From Cordia subcordata (Eukaryota > Streptophyta > Magnoliopsida > Boraginales > Cordiaceae): DNA of 64,000 nucleotides. Made by a program: the position numbers and the translations under genes. Below are positions 12,355-22,203 of this stretch, piece by piece. The number at the start of each line of letters is the position of its first letter. Within the stretch, counting starts at the first letter, position 1. The notes beneath the pieces are model-generated. The model ran no database searches. It saw only the letters and a list, made by a program, of their open reading frames with translations, and was not told the DNA's origin. The DNA is taken from contig JAPTOF010000030.1 of assembly GCA_028554755.1 (NCBI GenBank), forward strand, positions 248,001 through 312,000. Direction: 5' to 3'.

Positions 12355-12783
12355 GAAGTGTTACCTTGTGCATTTGGTGAAGAGGCTTGACTTTTATTTG
12401 GATCACCACAAATCTGATTTTCCTCATTGAGGTCTTCTACAGTTCCAAGAGCATCAAAAGGGTTCTTGTTCCTTTTCAGGCTTAGATTTCTAGAGGGGCT
12501 AGAAGACCTTGGTTTGTTTTTTTTTTGCTTCAATAGCCTTTTCATTTGTAGCTTCAATTGAGGGAGATTGGTGTTTCTCATAGTTTGACGTATTTCTATT
12601 AGTTTGGTGCATTTCTATCCAAGGTAGAATTCTTTTTTCCCACAACATGCCATTCTTCATTCAATTTTGGCTTAGGCTCAATAGGGGTTGCCTTTTGTTG
12701 CTGAGGTATCGAAGGGCAAAACTTTGCAACGTGGCCAACCATCTTGCAATGCTCACATTTTGAGGGTTTTCAAGCATACTCAA
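12355..12783 (-). pseudogene. LINE-D ORF1, zinc knuckle and C-terminus
   Basis: C-terminal part of the nucleic-acid-binding ORF1 protein. The CCHC knuckle CEHCKMVGHVAKFC (CX2CX4HX4C) is at about 12715-12760, followed by EEWHVVGKK and a Lys-rich stretch. The acidic ending NPFDALGTVEDLNEENQ lies near 12430. A Trp codon just before the knuckle is TGA. The reading is split from its N-terminal half by solo LTR 2. Confidence 0.82.
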
Positions 12784-13077
12784 TGATGTGTTGTGTTTTT
12801 GTGTATGTTTGCATTGTAATTTACCTATGTTTAAGAAGTATTAAGTGCTCAAAAAGATGCATTGGTGTAGTACTTTTGATAAGAATAGACTTAAGCGTAA
12901 ACAAATGTACATATTGAGTTTAAGAGACAAATTGCTACACTAATTGCTTGTTTTCAATGATTTAGGTGAACTTTGGGTTAAGATCGAGATTGGGCGATGA
13001 TAGGTGATAAAGACGGGAGATGTACGAGCCAAAAGGAGAAGATTGAAGGCCGGAAAGACAAAGAATGGAGGAAAGAG

Positions 13078-13268
13078 GTCAGCCGGACGACCAAGAAAAA
13101 GGAGCCGGTCGACTAGCTAGGTCGACCGGCCACTCTAGAGAGGTGCCAAAAATAGCCGGACGACCACCCTTCCAAAGCCGGTCGACCGGCCAGTCTAGAG
13201 AGCATCACCAAAAAGCCGGTCGAGCTAAGAGAAAAAGCCATTCGACTGGCTAGGTCGACTGGCAGTTC
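13078..13268 (+). repeat. GTCGACC palindrome array in solo LTR 2
   Basis: A run of related words: GCCGGACGACC, GCCGGTCGACTAG, AGGTCGACCGGCC, the 14-base perfect palindrome GCCGGTCGACCGGC (13177-13190), and GGTCGACTGGC. The words are separated by the repeated spacer (C/A)TCTAGAGAG. A weak TATA-like site follows at about 13277. The counterpart in the gypsy LTR is at 57404-57556. Confidence 0.75.
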
Positions 13269-14072
13269 GTGGAAAGCCGATATAGAAGCCTGATTTTCAG
13301 ACTAACAGGGGGATCTTTTGGGGAGAGCTTTTTGACAATTTTTTTAGAGAGGATCTTCACACCCATCACACATACACATTTAACCCTAGTCTTCACCTAC
13401 AACACACACACTGTCTCACACATTTCATCACTTTGGAGCGAGAGAATTTAGAGGGTTTCAACATTTGGATTCAAGTTTGCTCAAGAGCATTGTACTAGAT
13501 TAGCTAGGATGAAAGAGAAGCTTCATAAACTCTCTTTCATTCTATTTCTTATTATGATTGAGTAGATTTGTGTAGGGTGATTTAACTTATGTAATGGGTT
13601 AGCTATATACTCTTATGATATGGGATTAAATGGCTGAATATAGAAACATGTTTGATTTTCTTATTCAAATGGTTATTTTCTCATTCATGTCTAAGCGTTT
13701 GATTAAATGCCCAAATAAGTAACATGTGTATAAATTGAAGTCTATTTATCACTAAACACATCTAATCCATGCTATAATCATGTCTATGTGTTTATATGTG
13801 GATGCCATCAAGTGGGTAATGCTTATAGTCATGTCTATGTGTATATTTGCTTGCCTAGTAGTGAATATGACTTCAATAACATATACATGTCAATTGTTAA
13901 TAGCTTCTAATGGTGTAATCCGAGCATGATGATGTTTGGTAGTCGAATAGGTCTCTTTATTCGTGTACACCTTGGCTTAGAACATGTATGAATGTGTTAA
14001 TAGGCTAAATCCCGCTATTGTGACCTTAGAATGATGAATCATAATTTAGGGCTAGCCTAGGCCGAGTCTCCT

Positions 14073-14154
14073 TTGGCTTTAAATCCAGCCAATAGGTTTC
14101 AAGGTAGGCTTAGTCGACCTTCGTGACACTAGGTCTTGCTTTAAATCCAGCCAA
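14073..14154 (+). repeat. Two LTR hairpin motifs TTGGCT...AGCCAA
   Basis: TTGGCTTTAAATCCAGCCAA at 14073-14092 and a worn second copy at about 14136-14154. They are equivalent to the paired motifs at 9930-10011 (other strand) and 58352-58429. Confidence 0.65.
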
Positions 14155-14703
14155 TGATTTAGGTACTAGGGTAGGTTTATTCTAAGTCACCTAGAAAGCT
14201 AGTTAGTCACTCTTAAGGCCCTAGGTCATAAGGACCATGTCGTAGCTTTAGGAGGTGCTGCATAGGGACGGATCCGCACCGAGTCCTGGGGAAAATTAAG
14301 ACACTAATTTAGCAACCTAGTTAAGAACAATCACTAAAGTAAGCCATCATTTTTTAATCCCATAGCAATTGAGTATAGAATCACCCATTCATAAGTTGAA
14401 GTCACCCTAACACCTTTCCATTTGTTAGTTCCTCTAGATTAGCTTGTCCCCCACCTTTCCCAATTCCATAGTTTAGTTTAATTCATTTTAATTAGAGCTC
14501 CTGACCATTCAAAAATCCAAAATCCTAAAACTCAATAGTTTATATTTCTTATTTTTTTAGGCACATTCTAGAACACACACATAGAATCCATCTAACAATA
14601 TAGCCTCCTATGATTCGACACCTGTTCTCACACACACTACACTACATCGATCCGTGCGCTTGCGGGTCTTTAGAGCTTGTACTCAAAGACGTACAGCATT
14701 CAA

Positions 14704-16238
14704 CATTAACTTTAGCTCTTGATCTATCCCTAAGTTTTGGATGAATTTCCTCCGGTAAATGACCATCAAGGTCCACTTCTTTGCAAACCCTAGCAAATTC
14801 CAATAAAGAAAGCAATGTAACTTAAACCTTCTCTTGACCATAAGCTCAAAGGCACTTCTCTAAGTTTCACCCATATCGGGATTTTGTTGCACTTCAAGTT
14901 TACAAAATGCAAGTTTTGGTTCCCATTTTCTAAGTAGAAGAGGCTTATGATTTACATGCCAAAGTTGCTCAAGCACTTTTTGACAATATTCCTCTTTTTC
15001 AAACTTTAAACATATAATCCCTTTCCTTTTGTGAAGATATCAACCTCTCTAAACTTTTTCCATGCAAAATCAACCATATTTTTTATGAGAAAGAAAGGGG
15101 GAGGAGCTCCAAGGAATTGGCCCACAAAGCAATGAGTCCAGAACTATTCTCCCTTATCATAAATATCATTAGGGGGATCATTCACTTCTCGGACTCCATT
15201 AATGACTTGTCTCATGTTCAACAAGTTTGAGTTTAGTATCAAAAAATTCAGCGAAATCCTTTTCCCCATCAAGTGAAGGCTCATGTGAGGTTGGTTCAAA
15301 CCTTAATTTTGGAGGCCTCTTCCATGCATTATGCTGGTTTTGGAAAGTTTGTGCTTACTCTTTTGAGTGTGCAAACCATCTCCATTTGCCTTAGAAAAAT
15401 CTAAGTTTGTTTGCTGGTTCTCCTTATTTTTCCAATCATTTGAGTTGGCAAGAAGAGGTAAGTTGGCGTGACCTTTTTGCTAAGTAGAGTAATGATTTGG
15501 CAACAAATTTCCAGCTGGGATTTGACTTCTCAGTTGAGAAGTAAGTGGAGGGAAATATACCATTTTTCCAAGTGGAAATTCATTTGAAATTTGTGGGTCA
15601 GAGAAAGGAGAAAGGCCTGACCTTTTAGGTGTTAAGATTTGACTTGATTGGTTGGAAAATGCACAGCACATTTGCTAAAAAGTGGCTGCCATATCAGATG
15701 GGTTATTAACCTCTATACCATAGCACTTTTGTCCATCGGGCAAAGCACAAGCTTCATCTTCTTCATCCATCTCCTTGAGGCAGCCATTGATGATGAAATT
15801 AGATGGAGTATTTTGCGTCTTGGGGCTATTAGGATCCGAAGATTGAGTGTTTTTTTGAGGCAAAATAAACAAGTGTTGAGCAAGCTCTTTTTCTGCCGTG
15901 ATCTTGCCTTGAGATGTTGATGATGGCCTATCAATTGGAGAGTGAGGCCAAGGTCCATTTAAAATACTTTGAACCATGTCTTTTTCCTTTTTGAGCTACA
16001 AGTATTGGAGTTGTTGGAATGTATGATCTGATTCAAAAGCTTTGAAAATATCTTTAAATTCTTTGCTTGAGGTTAAGGAGACATCTTCACTCTCGAGCAA
16101 GGGGGAAGAGGCCAAATCAAGCTCCAAAGATGAGCTAAGAGAAGTATTTGCTATGGAGGCATAAATTTTGTCTTGCATTTTAGCTCCAATTCGTGCACTT
16201 TGTCGAGTAGAAGATGAGAGCTTCTTCTTCTTTGCCAT
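14704..16238 (-). pseudogene. LINE-D ORF1, N-terminus and DUF4283 region
   Basis: Begins MAKKKKLSSSTRQSAR, the basic start shared by all ORF1s in the window. A Ser-rich region with LDLASSPLLES follows. The decayed DUF4283 core (about 14730-15120) has many stops, and recognisable pieces such as FARVCKEVDLDGHLPEE near 14780. DUF4283 with a CCHC knuckle is the plant-L1 ORF1 layout, probably an RNA-binding chaperone. The knuckle is on the far side of solo LTR 2. Confidence 0.8.
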
Positions 16239-16434
16239 AGGTGGTCAGTTGGAGCAAAAGGACAAATTTGGTGATTGTGTATAGGTTTCAATTTGTGGGG
16301 ATTCAAGAAAGAAGGTTGATTGTGGTGGCGGAATGGAGGATATGGTATTTGAGTGGTGGTGAAGGTGGCGGATGAAGGTTTTGGTGTCAAGATGGTTTAA
16401 AGAGAAGAAGGAGAGTACCCATGTTAGAATAAGC

Positions 16435-16449
16435 TGTTCTTTGAGGAGC
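16435..16449 (+). repeat. Target-site duplication of LINE-D, right copy
   Basis: Exact partner of 6641-6655. It marks the 5' end of LINE-D at 16434 and the resumption of LINE-C ORF1. Confidence 0.9.
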
Positions 16450-17407
16450 TTTGATGTGCTTCGGTATCAACCTTTGATTTTCTTGACAACGAGCATTCTT
16501 CTCAACATTAGTTTGCTTTTTCCCAACAACTTGCCATTCATCATTAGCAGAAACATATCTAGCATTGTCGCAAACTCTTTGCCTTTGTTGTTGTATGGCA
16601 ATCTGACCTTTAAAAGGCTGATTTGTTGGCCTTGAATTTGAAGGACAATAATTCTCATTGTGACCCACTATCTTGCATAATGCACATTTAGGTGGATGCC
16701 AAGCATATTCAACTTCCACTTTACTCTTTGTACCATCTTTTAACTTTACATAAACTTTTTCTGGCAAGTGACCTTCAAGATTAACCTCAATGCACACTCT
16801 TGCAAACTTTAGATTTCTCCTTGATTCCGTATGTGCATCCATTTGAAGGGGTTTTCCAATGAAGAAAGCAATATAGCTTGGTCCTCTCCTAGACCAAAGG
16901 CTAAGTGGTAGTTCCCGAAGCTTGACCCAAATAGGGATTTTGTTGCATTTAAGGTTAACAAATTGGAGATTTGGTTCCCGTTTTCTCAGCTGGAATGGTC
17001 TTGATTTACATGCCATAATTGTTAGAGCACTCTTTGGCTAGCCACTTTCTTCTCAAACTTAAACTCAAATAATCTCTACCTTGTTGTGAAAATGTCAACA
17101 TGCCCAAATCTTTTCCAAGCAAATTCAACCAAATTCTTTATAAGAAAGAAAGGGGGAAGGGCGCTTAAGAATTGGCCAACAAGGCAATTTGTCCAAAACT
17201 TTTCCCTATCTTCATAAATTTCCTCTATGGTGTCATCTACTTCTCTAATTCCATTAACAATTTTCATTTTATGCTCCTCAAGTTGTAAGTTCGAGCTAAC
17301 AAATTGAGCCAATTCTCCTCCCAATCAAGTGATGGCTCATTAGTTGCAGGTTCATACCTTATTCTTAGGGGTTTCCTCCAAGCATTTTGCTATTCATTGT
17401 TTCCTTC
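16450..17407 (-). pseudogene. LINE-C ORF1, DUF4283 and zinc knuckle
   Basis: Middle part of the LINE-C ORF1. The DUF4283 core starts near 17320 (LAQFVSSNLQLEEHKMK, then WTNCLVGQFLSALPPFF). It continues through VNLKCNKIPIWVKLRELP and FARVCIEVNLEGHLPEK to the knuckle CALCKIVGHNENYC (CX2CX4HX4C, about 16650-16690) and EWQVVGKKQ. One frame break lies near 17050. Its N-terminus resumes at 19937 beyond N-1, and its C-terminus is at 6460-6640 beyond LINE-D. Confidence 0.85.
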
Positions 17408-17420
17408 AATCTTCTTAGGA
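17408..17420 (+). repeat. Target-site duplication of N-1, left copy
   Basis: aatcttcttagga is repeated exactly at 19924-19936. A short agtc and the T-run follow the left copy, and the N-1 5' end precedes the right copy. LINE-C ORF1 reads on across the gap (EINEQHPKKIEGNNE). Confidence 0.82.
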
Positions 17421-17488
17421 AGTCTTTTTTTTCATAGGTTAAGAAAAGTTTTATTTCAATGCAAAGTTTTACAAGTGCATTTTCATGA

Positions 17489-17544
17489 CCCCTCAATCCA
17501 AAAGATCAAATAATAAAAAACAAAAGGCTTCATGGATTGAGGGG
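17489..17544 (-). other. 3'-UTR hairpin of N-1
   Basis: cccctcaatcca (17489-17500) and tggattgagggg (17533-17544) form a perfect 12-bp stem around a 32-base loop. It lies about 60 nt upstream of the A-tail. Position and loop size match hairpins in five other ORF1-only elements. Confidence 0.75.
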
Positions 17545-19790
17545 TATGAATAAAAGTATAATAATCCATCGACAAAAGTCATGAAACAAGAAAAAGAACA
17601 AGAAACAAGCAAAGAACTAAGAAGGGTGAGAGAATGGGCAATAACAACACCTTCCACTCTTCCCTCTTCAATAAGATCATCCCTCAAAAAGTCTTCAACT
17701 TTCTTATCTTCATCACAAGGGATGAGTGTTTCAAAACGATTGATGCCCAATTTATTTTTTGGTGGAGTGACCGAATGCTCATTTCCATCTTTAGAAACTT
17801 GAATGGTGCTAGGAAGCATGGCACTTGAAAAAGGCTTAGGGTCAAGAATATGAACTCTTTTCCAAACTTTCTTTGTCTTGATACCTTTCCATTCTCCTTC
17901 TCTTTTCCCATCACCTTGAGGAAATTTAGTCATATTTGGGTTGATTGAATTAGGACATAAAGAGAGTGAATGACCTACAATCTTGCAATTTGAACAAACA
18001 AGAGGCTTCCAAGCACACTCAACCTCAAATCCTAGCCCAACTACCATCTCTAAGCTTCACAAAGGTGTGATTTGACAACTCTTTAGAGAGGTCCATTTCG
18101 ATACAAACTCTTGCAAAGCCCGCAAAAGTTCGTGATTCAATTAATTTATCCATTTGTAAAGGATAACCTAATGTACTAGCAATATAACTTAACCCTTTTC
18201 TTGTGATTAGAGAACAAGGTACATTTCTTAACTTGACCCAAAAGGGGACTTTATCCCAACTAAAACTAATTAATTGAGCATTTGGATCCCATCTTCTAAG
18301 CAAGAGGGGTTGGTGGTTTACATGCCACATTTGCTCCATTACAAGATCATTACATCATTAAAAAACTTGAAAATAAAGAAGTCATTTTCTGCTGAGTTTA
18401 TTTCAACATTACAAAATATCTTCCAATGTGTATCAACCATCTACGAATGAGGAAAAAAAAAGGGATTACCTATAAATTGACCAATCAAGAAACTTCTCCA
18501 ATGCTCATCTCCCTCCTCAAAAACTTCAATAGGTGGTGCAACTCCTATGAAACCATTTTCATAAGTGAGATTGTGAAAATCAAGCTTACGAGTATTACTG
18601 AGCGTTCCCAAGAATGCATCTTTCCAATTTTTTTCAATATTCCAAACTGATTGAGACACTTTTGTTTGAATTGAAGACTGATTTTCACCTTGAGAATTGC
18701 CTCCAATATCACCATGAACTTTTTGAGGATGGTGGGGGATTGAGGAACTTTGAAAATTTGCATTAAAATGCTCATGTTGGACATTACCGTTTCCATAAGA
18801 GAGAGGTGAGAAAACTTTTGTATACATGGTTGTAACGTCATTTTGCCTTGCTGATTGGGACAAGGAGTTTGCTGACCTAGCATGAAGAGGAGGAAAACGT
18901 TCTTCCAAGGGTGCTGGTCCTTTTCTAAAGGCGTTTGATTGGGTTTGGGTAGAAAAATCACGTGCATGGGTTGCAAATTTGAATTTAGGCTGCTAAAATT
19001 ACTTCCAATAGGGTGTGTTGTCGTCCTTTGATTGATTATGGCAGCATAAGTACGCTTTTGGTAAAAAAAAAAAGAGGGCTAGAAGAGATACTTGCTCAGT
19101 CAATTCCATACTGGTCACAAGCGTATTATCCATTAGTCCATCAATAACCAAAATTGAACCACCATGGCCAGAATTCAAAGCATTTTCAAGCTCAATCCGA
19201 GATAGCATATTATGAATACTTGTAGACATTTTGTTCTCCGTCTCGTGCGGATTCTGATGAGTACCATTTAGGCAAGGAGTAGATGCGTTTATCATTGAGC
19301 TTTTTGCACTAGCCGTGTTGTGTTTCCTAGCCATGGCTGAGCTTGAGAACAACTCCATTCTTAGATCACCATTATTTTGAACATGAGTGCTTGCAGAGGA
19401 TGGGGAAACTTGGAAATCACAAAGTCCAAGTTCGTTATGTGTGCACTCAAGCTAATCCAGGCTTTTTAATCCCATCAGCTAAGTTGCACGAGTTGTGGAG
19501 CTCTCACTTGCATTTGACTTTGAGGAAGAAGCTCTCTTTCTAGCCAAACTTTGCACGAGTTGCCTTTTTGCATCATCAAGATTTTGCTCGAGCTTATGCA
19601 TGTAAGAAGAGGGTGTTTTTTCAGCCAACCTAGATGTAGCTTTGTTAATGGCGCCACAAGCATCCTTGAGTTCCATAAAAGACTTTATAGAATAGTCTTC
19701 TTCATCTTCAGAGCAGCCTTGGTCATACTTGGATGCAAGATGAGCACTCTTTCTAGTTTTGGACAGGTTAGATCTTTTCTTTTTACCCAT
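17493..19790 (-). pseudogene. N-1 ORF1 (DUF4283 plus CCHC knuckle)
   Basis: Starts MGKKKRSNLSKTRKS. It runs through a low-complexity N-terminal half (ERFPPLHARSANSLS near 18890), then DUF4283: KLDFHNLTYENGFIGVAP, EHWRSFLIGQFIG, KVPFWVKLRNVPCSL, FARVCIEMDLSKEL. The knuckle is CSNCKIVGHSLSLC near 17970 and a basic region KTKKVWKR follows. Stops cluster at about 18340-18440 and frames change several times. The protein would be an RNA-binding ORF1 with no catalytic domain. The C-terminal end of the coding region is uncertain because the last ~150 bases may already be 3' UTR. Confidence 0.78.
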
Positions 19791-19936
19791 GAAAGGAAGC
19801 AAGAAAGAGGAAGTGGTGGTGTGAAAGGTGGTCAAAGGTGGAGGTTTGTCCTTAATGTAGAGAGAGGTGAGAGCATTTAGTTTCTAGAGAGAGAAACTAT
19901 TTCTACATGAAAGTTTTGATTTTAATCTTCTTAGGA

Positions 19937-20821
19937 TGTTGCTCATTGATTTCTCCATGAAGCCTTTGCCGAAAATGTGTATTTGGAGCTTGAGGGGTTT
20001 TTGCCAACTCAGGAATGAGTTGGATTGTCTTGTAGCTCATAATGCTTATTTGGCAAGACATGCTGAGATGAAGTGGCTACCACGTTAGAAGAAAATTCTT
20101 CTTTCTACCGAGCTAGTAAAGGGGGAAAAGAGTTTCATTGGCTTCCATTGCTTCATTTGAATTGTGTGAGACCCCTTGGTTGTCAAGTCTTCTTGCCTTG
20201 GGAGACAAAATGGGGCTGGTAGGTGGTTAAGAAGGTGATGGCCTTTCTGGAAAAAGGGCTAAAATTTTAGCAACTGTTGGACTTTCAACGACCTCCGATC
20301 TTTGTCCAATAGCTAAAACTTCATCTTCTCTATTTGCAAGATCTATCTCCAGACCTCCATAGTATTTAGGGCAGCATATTTCTTAGATAAAGCAGGGTAT
20401 TAGAGCAATATGGCTCCATTTTTGGTTGGGATTGTAAAGGAGAAACAAAGATTTGCTTTGTAATATCCAATCCAACTATTTTCGCATGGTTTTCATTCGT
20501 GTACCTTGCCCCGTGGCCTGGTGGAGAATCAGGGCGTGAGCTAAATATGAGATTCTTGACCATATCTCTTTTAGCACAATCCTTAAGCTCCTCGAAGTGT
20601 TTGAAGGTATAACCAGATTCAATAGCATCAAAAAGCTCCTTGAGTTCTTTTCTAATGGTTGAATGGGCATCTTCACTCCCAAGAGGTGAAGAGGCGGATT
20701 CAACCTCTAAGGTAGAAACATTCTTGAGCTTATGAGGGGAGAGGCTTTCAAGAGTTTGCATTTTTGCATTCAAACATTCACTAGATCTCACCAGGGGTGA
20801 ATTTCTCTTCTTCTTACCCAT
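19937..20821 (-). pseudogene. LINE-C ORF1, N-terminal part
   Basis: Begins MGKKKRNSPLVRSSE. The next 150 residues are largely open and include ESASSPLGSEDAHST and FDAIESGYTFKHFEELK, a segment repeated in the ORF1s of LINE-E, LINE-F and LINE-I. Stops appear below about 20366. The reading joins the DUF4283 part at 17407 once N-1 is removed. A pyrimidine-rich 5' UTR with CTCTCTTTACCATG lies upstream (20822-21005), similar to the LINE-E 5' UTR. Confidence 0.8.
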
Positions 20822-21005
20822 GAGAGTCCAGAAACATTGGGGCTGGGGGACGAGTTTGAAGAAGTGTTTAGGCAAATTGGATCAAGGTTGTATGAAGGTG
20901 GCGACTGTGTATGGTGGTGCGTTGGCTGGTTACAAGGGTTCTAGAGAGAAGGAAGAGAATTCTCATGGTAAAGAGAGAAAGATGTCATTTGAGAGAGAAT
21001 CAGGA

Positions 21006-21119
21006 AGGACGTTTCAAAAGACTTGCCAGATCACACTTTTGTTAAACTTAGGAATGGTGATTGTGCAACAATTGAGGCTCAATATCCTTAGAAGCCTCTT
21101 GTTTGTTCAAGATGCAAAG
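21006..21119 (+). pseudogene. N-3 ORF1 fragment: end of DUF4283, start of zinc knuckle
   Basis: Translates as SKDLPDHTFVKLRNGDCA, then a TAG at 21089-21091 where the family has Trp, then KPLVCSRCK. This is the last part of DUF4283 and the first CxxC of the knuckle. N-2 interrupts it. Confidence 0.78.
21109..21119 (+). repeat. Target-site duplication of N-2, left copy
   Basis: aagatgcaaag, with partner aagatgtaaag at 33037-33047 (one change). Both sit in the same codons of the N-3 zinc knuckle. Confidence 0.78.
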
Positions 21120-21178
21120 ATTTTTTGCAAGGTAAGTAAGTTATATATACTGCAAATTTGTAAGAATACATCCCAAAT

Positions 21179-21227
21179 CCCTCAAAGCATAAGATACAAC
21201 AAAACTAACCAAATGTAGATTTGAGGG
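21179..21227 (-). other. 3'-UTR hairpin of N-2
   Basis: ccctcaaa (21179-21186) pairs with tttgaggg (21220-21227) around a 33-base loop. It lies about 55 nt upstream of the A-tail. The loop contains gatacaac, also found in N-4 and N-6. Confidence 0.68.
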
Positions 21228-21386
21228 GCAAGAAAAAACAACGAGGAAAAGATTCTAGTTACAATAAAATGAAACAAATTGAAACAAATTTACATCAAAT
21301 GAAAGTGAAAAAATAAAATCAATCTTGAGGTGGCGGGGTATCTTCATTCTTGAGTAGAGCCTCCTTAATGGTTCCCTTAACAACAA

Positions 21387-22033
21387 TCAAACTATAACCA
21401 GCATCTTCCATTCTTTTCCTTCCAACAATTTTTCCTTCATAAAATCTTCATTTTTCCCTTTAAGGTGACAATTGGGTAAATCAACTTTGATTATCTCATC
21501 AAGAGGACAAAATTTCTCATCTTTTTTATCTTTATCACTATGTATAAGTGTTGTAAAACTATTAATGCCCAACTAATTTTTTGGTGATGTGGCCGAATGC
21601 CCTTTTTCTTTTTTTAAGACTTGAATGGTGCAAGGAGGGATGGAACTTGAAAAAGGCTTTGGATCAACCTTAAGTGTTCTTTTCCAAAAATTCTTTGACA
21701 TTACACCTTTCCATTCTTCTTTTTCCCTATCACAATGGGGAAATTTTAGCACATTTAGATCAATAGCATTGGGACATAAAGAGAGTGAATGACCCACAAT
21801 CTTGTAATTTGAGCAAACAAGAGGTTTCCAAGTGTACTTAACTTCAATTTTAGCCCAACTTCTATACCTGAGCTTCACAAAGGTGTGATTCGGCAATTCT
21901 TTAGAAAGGTCCATTTTGATACAAACTCTTGCAAAGCCCACATAAGTCCGTGATTTAGTGAGTTTATCCATTTGTAATGGATAACCTAATGTATTAGCAA
22001 TACAACTTAACCCTTTTTGAGTGATTAGAGAAG
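21387..22033 (-). pseudogene. N-2 ORF1, C-terminal half
   Basis: Carries SSLITQKGLSCIANTLGYPL, ARVCIKMDLSKELPNHTFVK and a knuckle-like CSNYKIVGHSLSLC in which the second Cys is Tyr, so zinc binding would be lost. A Lys-rich C-terminus follows, with ITSFTTL-type residues after a frameshift and stop near 21573. It joins the N-terminal half at 32146 across LINE-E. Confidence 0.8.
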
Positions 22034-22046
22034 AAGGGACGTTCCT
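22034..22046 (+). repeat. Target-site duplication of LINE-E, left copy
   Basis: aagggacgttcct is repeated exactly at 32133-32145. It falls in the codons for RNVP of N-2 ORF1, which reads through when the 10.1-kb insert is removed. Confidence 0.88.
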
Positions 22047-22203
22047 GTTTTTCAATATAAAGGTTTCTTTTTTGCTCTCTTACCATTAAAACTCTCCTCC
22101 TTCTCTCTAAACCTCTTGAAACCAGCCACCACATCAGCACCTCACCCCACCATAGGCCTAAACACTTTTCCAAACACGTCCTCAAGCCCCAACCATTGTT
22201 TTT

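Larger units (their letters stand above)
12784..14698 (+). mobile_element. Solo LTR 2 of the gypsy family, inside LINE-D ORF1
   Basis: 1915 bp, starting TGATGTGTTGTG and ending GTACAGCA. It is flanked by ctcaa (12779-12783) and ttcaa (14699-14703), a 5-bp duplication with one change. It is closely similar along its whole length to the 3' LTR at 57107-58962, including the array of GTCGACC palindromes and the ending CGATCCGTG...TTTAGAGCTTG. LINE-D ORF1 reads straight across once it is removed (KVNV then EYA). The short open frames within it are products of the repeat array. Confidence 0.9.
6656..16434 (-). mobile_element. LINE-D: apparently full-length L1-type LINE carrying two solo LTRs
   Basis: A minus-strand LINE with a 5' UTR (about 16240-16434), ORF1, ORF2 and a tail (CTCACTTACTCAGCC plus 13 A, T-run at 6657-6669). 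A perfect 15-bp duplication flanks the whole. Taking out the two gypsy solo LTRs (9377-11388 and 12784-14698) leaves about 5.85 kb, a normal length for a complete plant L1. It inserted into the LINE-C ORF1. Confidence 0.9.
17421..19923 (-). mobile_element. N-1: ORF1-only (half-LINE) retroposon
   Basis: About 2.5 kb: 5' UTR, one ORF1-like reading, a 3' UTR and an A-tail (T-run 17425-17432), flanked by a 13-bp duplication. There is no trace of endonuclease or RT. The DUF4283 ORF1 is of the N-type also seen in N-2, N-3, N-4 and N-6 (motifs such as RNVPCSLITRKGLSYIAST and CKIVGHSLSLCP). The 3' UTR contains the hairpin described separately. Confidence 0.82.
4808..21005 (-). mobile_element. LINE-C: L1-type LINE, host of LINE-A, LINE-D and N-1
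   Basis: A minus-strand LINE read from its 5' UTR near 21000 down to mid RT at 4808, where LINE-A interrupts it. Its own segments are 19937-21005 (5' UTR and ORF1 N-terminus), 16450-17407 (ORF1 middle), 4808-6640 (ORF1 end, EN, RT N-terminus). LINE-D and N-1 fill the gaps, each with target duplications. At the right end it abuts plus-strand N-3 ORF1 sequence. The exact 5' boundary (about 21005) is inferred from where the N-3 homology starts. The 3' end is outside the window. Confidence 0.85.

Noticed and set aside
12518..12527. T-run as the 3' end of another minus-strand LINE
   Set aside because: The LINE-D ORF1 reading (a Lys-rich stretch) continues across it, so it is a coding homopolymer and not an A-tail.
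13065..13451. Open frames with Arg/Gly/Ser-rich translations inside solo LTR 2
   Set aside because: They arise from the GTCGACC array, are not conserved in frame between the three LTRs, and have no protein family features.
17493..17650. Hydrophobic minus-strand frame (LLSSLLVSCSFSCFM) as a membrane segment
   Set aside because: It lies in the 3' UTR of N-1 after the expected ORF1 end and overlaps the hairpin. It is not conserved in N-2 or N-4.
19058..19071. A-run as the tail of a plus-strand LINE
   Set aside because: N-1 sequence lies on both sides and no LINE 3' UTR precedes the run.
19950..20085. Plus-strand reading resembling an endonuclease start (CIWSLRGF)
   Set aside because: The minus strand reads LINE-C ORF1 continuously here. 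The resemblance is short and lacks later endonuclease motifs.
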